Below are positions 58,904 through 64,000 of a stretch of DNA of 64,000 nt, piece by piece (within the stretch, counting starts at the first letter, position 1; each line of letters opens with the position of its first letter). A model generated the notes under the pieces. That model was not told the origin of the DNA and made no database searches. It worked only from the letters and a program-made list of their open reading frames with translations. The translations under genes were made by a program, and so were the position numbers. This DNA comes from Natronoglomus mannanivorans (GTDB lineage: Archaea; Halobacteriota; Halobacteria; Halobacteriales; Natrialbaceae): assembly GCA_025517485.1 (NCBI GenBank), contig JAOPKB010000002.1, forward strand, positions 186,001 through 250,000, given 5' to 3'.

Positions 58904-58961
58904 CCCCGCCCTACTCGCTCCCTCGGGCCTTGCGGCCGTCGGTCACTCCTTGAGGGCGGGG
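58904..58961 (-). ncRNA. Terminal hairpin of the IS605-type remnant (omega-RNA-like end)
   Basis: CCCCGCCCT (58904-58912) pairs with AGGGCGGGG (58953-58961), and the loop holds a smaller GGCC-TTGC-GGCC hairpin. In haloarchaeal IS1341 elements this position is the right end, where the guide RNA of TnpB ends. It is transcribed on the minus strand if active; no TnpB remains here. Confidence 0.4.
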
Positions 58962-59600
58962 CTTTACCGAAACGAGATTGTGCCCCGCGACCCCATGCAA
59001 GGACGCGGCCCGGCTTCCTCTTCCCGTCCAGGCTTCGGGCGGGGGCTTTCAGGCCCACCTTCGACCGTCCGCGTGGATTGTCCCGCCGGTTTAATTCCCG
59101 GTGTTCTCACGCTCTACCCCAACAACGGGGACGGGAGTCGAACCCGTTCGCGTTCGTCGTTCCCGAGTGTCGGGTGCGACGGCGTGGCCGCCGCACCACA
59201 GGTGCCAGTTTACTCGTGGCACCTACTATCCCGGACTTGTGCCGGGGTAGCAGTATCTCCAAAGACGGGGAGAAGAGGTCTATGTCTTGCGGTTTTGCCC
59301 TGCTTTACCACGCGCTTCCTCTCCGGCCGACTCGCTCACTTCGCTCGCTCCTTGAGGCCGGAGGCTCCACGCTACCGCTTGCTGAATACGGAAGCCACCT
59401 CGGGCGGGACCGATCGCTCGCAAGAATCGTGGCTGGGACCCCGTACCTACTTCAGTGCGAGAGCTTCAGCTTCGTTCATCCGTTCCGAAGAAGATTGATA
59501 GTCCACGCCCCCGTGGTCGGGCACGTCGGCAGTCGTGCCCAACGGCATCACAGTTCAGTTGGGGAGCGGAACGTCGACCGTTACCGCGCTACCCTGCCGA
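58904..59600 (-). mobile_element. IS200/IS605 (IS1341-like) remnant with structured 3' RNA-like region
   Basis: No intact transposase is present. A minus-strand open stretch ends NEAEALALK followed by TAG (near 59440-59452), a sequence that looks like the C-terminal tail of haloarchaeal TnpB. From there to 58904 the strand is rich in stable hairpins: AGGTGCCA/TGGCACCT (59200-59224), CTATCCCGG/CCGGGGTAG (near 59227-59250) and a 9-bp end hairpin (58904-58912 with 58953-58961). This is what an IS605 right end and omega-RNA region looks like. Confidence 0.5.
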
Positions 59601-59668
59601 CGCGTACACCCGCTTCGGCTTTCTACTGCGTGTCGAAGCGATAAACAGGACGCGACGTTGGCCGTGAT

Positions 59669-60874
59669 ATGGACGACGAGTTTCGTGAGCTAGGCCGCCG
59701 TCGTGGCCGCCTCCAGCGCGAAGCGATCGAATGGGCTGTCGACGAGATCGACGAACTGTGCGCCGACACCGGGATCGACCGCACCCCGCTGGTCGAAAAC
59801 GCCGAGGCGACCCTCGAGAACGTCCCGTCGAGACACCGAGCGGCGTTCGAGGGGATGGCCGAGGTTCTCGACGTCGATCGGGACCTCTACGCAGCGTACG
59901 CGTTCTCGTTTAGCGATCTCGCGGGCGAACTCGCCGATGCGAACGCGAGCGGTGGACGGTCACACGCACGTTCGCGCTCGAGTGGGAGACACTCACGATA
60001 CGCGAGCGACGGCTGTACGAACGTCCTCGTCGCGGACTCACACACCGCGACGGAGGGGGCGCTCGCGTTCAAGAACCGAGACATCGTCGGTCGCGGGATC
60101 CGTCCAGTCGCGATCGTCGAACAGCCCGCGATCGGCCCCTACCACGGCTACATCACGGTCGACACTTGCGGGACGGTGTTGCTCTACAAGGGGGCCAACG
60201 ACGCCGGACTCGTCGCGGCGAACACCCACATCGACGTCACGCGAGACGAGGTCGGCCCGGACGAAGCCGTCCGAAACGGCACCGTCGTCAGGCGAATTCT
60301 CGAGGAGTGTTCGACCGTCGGCGAGGCGAGAGCGCTCGTCGAGTCCTACCCGCCGCGGCTGTTCACCGGTCACTCGCTCCTGCTGGCCGACGCCGAGGAG
60401 AGCCTCCTCCTCGAGGTCGACCCGATCTCGGAGTCGGTCCAGCCCGTCGACGAGCCGGTGGTCGCGCGGACCAACCACTTCCTCGAGTCGGAATCGCCGG
60501 TACCGATCAGCTCCGAAGAACGCCTCGAGCGAGCGCGGGCGCTGCTCTCGACCACCGAGTGGCCCTACTCCAGAGACGACCTCCGGCGCGTGTCGAACGA
60601 CCACGAGTACGTCCCCGGCGAGTACTCGATCTGCAGACATGCCGGCGAGAACGCCGCCGATCCCGAGGCGTTCGGTCAGGAAACGACCGTCAGCGCGTCA
60701 CTCTTCGAGGGCGGGGAGGCTGCGGTCGACGCCGCCATCGGCTACCCGTGTCTCGACGGGTTCGCACGCTACGAACTCGGCGGCGACGTCCCCGAGGACC
60801 TCCTATCGGGACGGCGGTGGCTCGAGCAGGTGCCGCCGATCCGTCAGAAGCAGAAAGTGCTCGTTCGGGGCTAG
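59669..60874 (+). CDS. C45-family peptidase / acyltransferase-like NTN hydrolase
   Basis: The 401-residue protein opens with a helical segment and has the catalytic region DGCTNVLVADSHTATEGALA, where Cys becomes the N-terminal nucleophile after self-cleavage in the C45 (acyl-CoA:6-APA acyltransferase) family. NRDIVGRG and PYHGYITVDTCGTV follow, which match the family's core. It would hydrolyse or transfer amide-linked acyl groups in the cytoplasm. The insertion of about 25 Ser/Arg/His residues before the Cys is unusual. The start at ATG 59669 is the only good one. Confidence 0.85.
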   Translation: MDDEFRELGRRRGRLQREAIEWAVDEIDELCADTGIDRTPLVENAEATLENVPSRHRAAFEGMAEVLDVDRDLYAAYAFSFSDLAGELADANASGGRSHARSRSSGRHSRYASDGCTNVLVADSHTATEGALAFKNRDIVGRGIRPVAIVEQPAIGPYHGYITVDTCGTVLLYKGANDAGLVAANTHIDVTRDEVGPDEAVRNGTVVRRILEECSTVGEARALVESYPPRLFTGHSLLLADAEESLLLEVDPISESVQPVDEPVVARTNHFLESESPVPISSEERLERARALLSTTEWPYSRDDLRRVSNDHEYVPGEYSICRHAGENAADPEAFGQETTVSASLFEGGEAAVDAAIGYPCLDGFARYELGGDVPEDLLSGRRWLEQVPPIRQKQKVLVRG

Positions 60875-60882
60875 AGGTACCT

Positions 60883-60912
60883 AAAATCGAAATCGAAATC
60901 GAAATTGAAATC
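60883..60912 (+). repeat. GAAATC-type hexanucleotide tract
   Basis: The tract has four to five GAAATC/GAAATT units between the C45 gene and the convergent ligase gene. It is non-coding and of the same class as the tracts at 14.4, 57.9 and 63.5 kb. Confidence 0.8.
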
Positions 60913-60926
60913 CGCGGTTCGACGAC

Positions 60927-62081
60927 TCAGACTCGAACCGTCGCTCGTCGAACCTCGGCCTCGAGTCGATCGGCCGCACGCAGTCGGAGTTTTCGGGCGC
61001 GCCTGCGCGAGAGCGGTCCGTCGCGGTGGCGGTCGGCGAGCGGGTCGAGTCGAGTTGGATCGAATCCCAATTCTCGAAGGTAGGATTCGACGGCGGGATC
61101 GGAACACCCCTCGTGAATGGCCGTCTGGACCGTTCGCTCGACCGTCTCGAAGGACGGGAGCGTGATCGGGCCGTGTCCACGCTGTCGGCTGCTCCGGTCG
61201 CTCGTCAGTTCGACCGCGGTCCCGTTTTGCTTCTCGCGTGCGCGCTCAGTACCGCCGTCGCTCGCGGCGATATTCACACCGAATTCGTCGGCTCGTTCGA
61301 CGACCGATCGAACCTGACGCGTGAGTTCGAGGACCTGCTCCGGAAGCGCGGTATCGGGCGAGCGCCACTCGACCGTCGGGAACGCATCGCGCAGTCGGAC
61401 CGGCGTCCAGACCGCGTCGTACGGGTCGTACTGCTCCTCGACGGTAGTCGGATCGATACCGCGCATCCGGGCGGCCTCGCGGTACGTCTCGAACGCCGTC
61501 TCGAGTCGCGCTTCCCACTCGTCGACGCTGTCGACGTAGGGCCAGAGCTGACCCTGTTGGGGGAAGTGCTCGTAACAACACGATCGGTAGAGGAACGGTC
61601 GCGCGCAGGTGGTTAGTTCCGTCCCGCGATGGTGGGAAGCGCTGTTCACGAGTGCGAACGATGGATCGATCGCGGTCAGCGCGTTGAGCTGGTCGACGAC
61701 GTTCGATTGCTCGAAGTGAACGTGCGTGCCGGCGCAGAAGCGGGCGTTGTCGAACGCCGGGCCGATGATCTCCCGCTGGAGGTCGGTGCTCTCGAGTTTG
61801 TTCTCACGATAAGGGATGTCACGCGGCGTCGCGTCCAGTGGCGTCCCGAGCGGGACGAGCCGCTTGCCCTGCTCGCGGGCTGCATCGACGGCGTGGCCGA
61901 CGTAGTGGTAGAGTTCGTCGCGAAGTTCGGCGTGCGTCTCACACGGTGTGGTCTTGATTTCGAGCATCGGCTCGACGAACTCCGCGTCGATCTGCTCGGA
62001 GCTGTCTAACAGCGATCCTGGGTCAGTGAGGTCGCCGTCTTCCGTGACGACCCAGTACTCGACCTCGAGGCTAGTTTTCAT
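60927..62081 (-). CDS. gshA: Glutamate-cysteine ligase-like protein (GshA/GCS2 family)
   Basis: The 384-residue protein starts MKTSLEVEYWVVTEDGDLTD with the family's E-V-E-Y start motif. Motifs HVHFEQSNVVDQLNAL, CARPFLYRSCCYEHFPQQGQ and VEWRSPDTALPEQVLEL carry the Glu/Asp/Arg residues of ATP-grasp-like glutamate-cysteine ligases. In haloarchaea this makes gamma-glutamylcysteine, the main thiol. The ATG at 62081 is chosen over the upstream frame to 62117. The C-terminal 60 residues are basic/acidic and extend the usual fold. Confidence 0.85.
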   Translation of the reverse strand: MKTSLEVEYWVVTEDGDLTDPGSLLDSSEQIDAEFVEPMLEIKTTPCETHAELRDELYHYVGHAVDAAREQGKRLVPLGTPLDATPRDIPYRENKLESTDLQREIIGPAFDNARFCAGTHVHFEQSNVVDQLNALTAIDPSFALVNSASHHRGTELTTCARPFLYRSCCYEHFPQQGQLWPYVDSVDEWEARLETAFETYREAARMRGIDPTTVEEQYDPYDAVWTPVRLRDAFPTVEWRSPDTALPEQVLELTRQVRSVVERADEFGVNIAASDGGTERAREKQNGTAVELTSDRSSRQRGHGPITLPSFETVERTVQTAIHEGCSDPAVESYLRELGFDPTRLDPLADRHRDGPLSRRRARKLRLRAADRLEAEVRRATVRV

Positions 62082-62420
62082 TGGATGACTCCGTGTCCGT
62101 TGGACAGAGGTTCGCAACGACGACTGCGGGGTTGTTTCTCTCCTGTCGGGGATGCCGTCGCGCCCTGTCGGATATCCGGATAGACGCGATCCACAAGAAG
62201 GGGTTGAGCTTTCGTACGCAAGGCCGCAATTTCGGGGACGGCGTCGTGGTTCTGTCGAACGAGACCATTAAATATATCAGAATATAATGACTGACTAGTT
62301 CATTATGTTAAGAGTCTCGAGCGCTCGAGTCGACCACGGGTCGTTCTCCCCTGGTCGCGTTTCCGAGGCGGCATCACCGCCTCGCTTCGCTCACGAAAAA
62401 ACCGCCACCAAAGAACGCTG
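62082..62420. other. Gap of 339 bp
   Basis: It is non-coding. Apart from a CTCGAGCGCTCGAG palindrome near 62315-62328 and AT-rich promoter-like stretches (AATATATCAGAATATAATG near 62270), nothing is recognised. The latter may serve the gshA promoter. Confidence 0.5.
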
Positions 62421-63515
62421 TTACTCCTCGAAGCCGTCCTCGAACCGGAACGTCCCATCGCGCTGCACCACTTCGCCGTCGACTTCGATCCGCGAGTCCT
62501 CGCTCATGTCGACGATCATGTCGACGTGGACCGCCGAGTCGTTGCCCTCGTTGTCCTCGCCGATGGTGTCGTCGTAGGCGCGACCGACCGCCATGTGGAC
62601 CGTGTCGCCCATCTTCTCGTCGAAGAGCATGTTGTAGGTGAACTGGTCGATGTCGCGGTTCATCCCGATTCCGAGTTCGCCCAGCCGGCGGGCCCCGTCG
62701 TCGGTGTTCAGGACCTCCGTCAGCAGGTCCTCGTTTTTCGCCGCCGAGTGGGAGACGACCTCGCCGCCGTCGAACTCGAGAGAGACGTCCGTGATCTCCC
62801 GGCCCTGGTGGTACAGCGGCATGTCGAAGAGGACCTCGCCGTCGACGCTGTCGGCGACGGGGGCGGTGAAGACCTCGCCGCCCGGCAGGTTGTGCTCGCC
62901 GTGGTCGTTCAGCGTCGGGTTGCCCTCGACGCTCATCGTCACGTCGGTGGTGTCGCCGCTGACGATCCGAACCTCGTCTGCGGGATCGAGGATCTCGACC
63001 ATGTTCTCCTGTAACTCGTACTGCTCGTCCCAGTCCTTGTTGACGGCGTCCCAGACGAAGTTCTCGTAGCCCTCCGTGCTCATCTCGGCGAGCTGGGCGT
63101 TCGCGGGTGCGGGAAACTGCGTGAGACACCAGCGCGTCGAGAGTCGCTCCTCGAGGATGGGGCTGTGGGCCTGTCGGTGAGCCGAGGAGACCTCCGGCGA
63201 GACGTCGCTCGTCTGGGTCGCGTTGTCGGTCGCCCGAATCGCGATGTAGACGTCCGTGTTCTCGATGAGCGCGAGTTCGTGTTCGGGCGTCTCGAACTCG
63301 CCGTCGGAAGCTCGGAGGTACGCACGTGTGTTTCGCGTGCCGGTGCGCTGGCTCGTGGTCAGCGGGTTCGCGCCGACGTCGCCGATCACTTCGTGGAGGG
63401 CGACGACGAGGTCCTCGGCGACCGGGTGGGCGTCGATGATGACGTTGTCACCCGCCTGCAGGTCGACGGAGTGGTCGGCGATGATCTGTGCGTGTTCGCG
63501 GATACGCGGGTCCAT
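62421..63515 (-). CDS. M29-family aminopeptidase
   Basis: The 364-residue protein starts MDPRIREHAQIIADHSVDLQ and has the Thermus-type aminopeptidase (M29) pattern. GDNVIIDAHP lies near the N terminus, EGNPTLNDHGEHNLPGGEVF is the conserved metal-binding region, and GRAYDDTIG with HVDMIVDM lies near the C terminus. It removes N-terminal residues from peptides in the cytoplasm using divalent metals. The length fits the family. The frame upstream to 63542 is discarded in favour of ATG 63515. Confidence 0.85.
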   Translation of the reverse strand: MDPRIREHAQIIADHSVDLQAGDNVIIDAHPVAEDLVVALHEVIGDVGANPLTTSQRTGTRNTRAYLRASDGEFETPEHELALIENTDVYIAIRATDNATQTSDVSPEVSSAHRQAHSPILEERLSTRWCLTQFPAPANAQLAEMSTEGYENFVWDAVNKDWDEQYELQENMVEILDPADEVRIVSGDTTDVTMSVEGNPTLNDHGEHNLPGGEVFTAPVADSVDGEVLFDMPLYHQGREITDVSLEFDGGEVVSHSAAKNEDLLTEVLNTDDGARRLGELGIGMNRDIDQFTYNMLFDEKMGDTVHMAVGRAYDDTIGEDNEGNDSAVHVDMIVDMSEDSRIEVDGEVVQRDGTFRFEDGFEE

Positions 63516-63548
63516 AGGCGAATGGAATTGGAGTGGGCGCATACCCCT

Positions 63549-63705
63549 TTTGGAAGCGGAAGCGAAAGTGGGAGCGGGAGCGAGGGCGAAAGTGGAGACG
63601 AAAGCGAACGCGAACGCGGAGACCGAACGTGACGGCGGACACGAACGCGGAGACCGAACGTGACGGCGGACACGAACACGGAGACGGAAACGGAAACGAA
63701 CGCAA
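63549..63705 (+). repeat. GC-rich tandem repeat tract with a 31-bp unit
   Basis: The tract starts as hexamers of GAAGCG/GGAGCG type (63549-63610) and then turns into a 31-bp unit that occurs at 63611, 63642 and partly at 63673. It is non-coding, upstream of the aminopeptidase gene, and probably slippage-prone. Confidence 0.8.
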
Positions 63706-63837
63706 AGACCCCCTCGAGACCGTCACAGAGCACACCGACCCCCGAAATCGGGTGAGAGAGCGCCACTCGAGGCCCGTATCGACGACCCGGCTCTCGCCAC
63801 GTCCGTGCTTTTTCGCGTCGTGGCTGAACGGGCAGCC

Positions 63838-64000
63838 ATGCGATGTCCCTCCAGCGGGCTCGAACTCGAGCCCGGAATCGCTCCCGAGGCCGTCCTGGCG
63901 GCACTCCCACCGTCGGCGCCGATGCTCGTCGAGCGCGTCCTCGGGCTCGTCGACCTCTCGTGGGTGCTCGCGATCGCGCTGGTCGTCGTCACCTGGGTCG
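63838..64000 (+). CDS. Start of a membrane protein gene, cut by the window end
   Basis: The ATG at 63838 opens MRCPSSGLELEPGIAPEAVL and continues AALPPSAPMLVERVLGLVDL into a hydrophobic segment (SWVLAIALVVVTWV) at the window edge. At least 54 codons are open. The N terminus is polar and the rest membrane-like. The family cannot be determined from this part. Confidence 0.5.
   Translation, partial: MRCPSSGLELEPGIAPEAVLAALPPSAPMLVERVLGLVDLSWVLAIALVVVTWV

Noticed and set aside
59110..59150. A T-arm-like GGGTTCGACTCCCGT on the minus strand, possible tRNA
   Set aside because: No matching acceptor, D or anticodon arms can be found around it; it lies in the hairpin-rich IS605-type remnant.
58904..59650. 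188-codon plus-strand frame as a gene
   Set aside because: Arg/Ser-rich shadow of the structured IS605-type remnant; no homologous motif.

Overview
The window is from a haloarchaeon, probably Natrialbaceae-like. It is GC-rich with very acidic proteins, and it carries Tat and lipobox signals of the haloarchaeal type, a halocyanin, archaeal SRP54, and split metabolic islands with mostly leaderless-looking genes. This is inference from composition and gene families; no 16S gene is present.

Layout. (1) 1-21.2 kb is ordinary chromosome: the tail of an F420 hydrogenase/dehydrogenase beta-type protein, an S9 peptidase, and a sugar-acid catabolism group (TIM-barrel isomerase, enolase-superfamily dehydratase, Gfo/Idh/MocA oxidoreductase and, 9 kb away, a KDPG-type aldolase). 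It also holds DoxX, MFS, DUF502, a divergent rhodanese pair, a dihydrolipoyl-dehydrogenase-like flavoprotein, an AEC transporter, SRP54, an UPF0201/UPF0200 pair and a duplicated YccF protein. (2) 21.27 kb is tRNA-Arg(TCT). Its 3' end is the left attachment site of an 18.2-kb integrated element ending at a perfect 25-bp copy at 39.56-39.58 kb. The element has lower GC than the host. It encodes a compact zinc-ribbon tyrosine recombinase near the left end, a chain of ATGA-overlapping microproteins, an HNH nuclease and a virion-like module. That module is a packaging-type ATPase, a membrane protein, two large secreted C-terminally anchored spike-like proteins and a small membrane protein, in the order seen in pleolipoviruses. 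The element also has an early operon with a zinc ribbon, a helix-hairpin-helix protein and a candidate nuclease, a divergent winged-helix regulator with zinc microproteins, an 875-aa primase-polymerase/helicase replication protein, a phased-repeat candidate origin and a full-length integrase next to attR. (3) 39.6-44 kb holds a third att-like fragment, an AT-rich pair of membrane-protein genes, a coiled-coil three-gene cluster and two paralogous winged-helix genes. (4) 44-56 kb is a repeat-rich, IS-eroded region with small regulators, Tat-exported proteins (cupin, ferritin-like, COG4315-type), lipoproteins and membrane proteins. (5) 56-64 kb returns to more ordinary genes: a copper nitrite reductase carrying an in-frame stop, halocyanin, UspA, a YHS protein, an IS605-type remnant with RNA-like hairpins, a C45 peptidase, a glutamate-cysteine ligase-like protein and an M29 aminopeptidase.

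Most notable is the integrated element. A pleolipovirus-like particle module is coupled to a PrimPol-helicase replicon, an iteron/inverted-repeat origin candidate and two different tyrosine recombinases. Second are the nirK in-frame TGA, which removes a conserved-looking tail while leaving the copper ligands, and a family of seven GCAAA-N11/12-TTTGC repeats that bracket small regulator genes at 44-52.5 kb. All family names come from reading sequence motifs; no database search was run.
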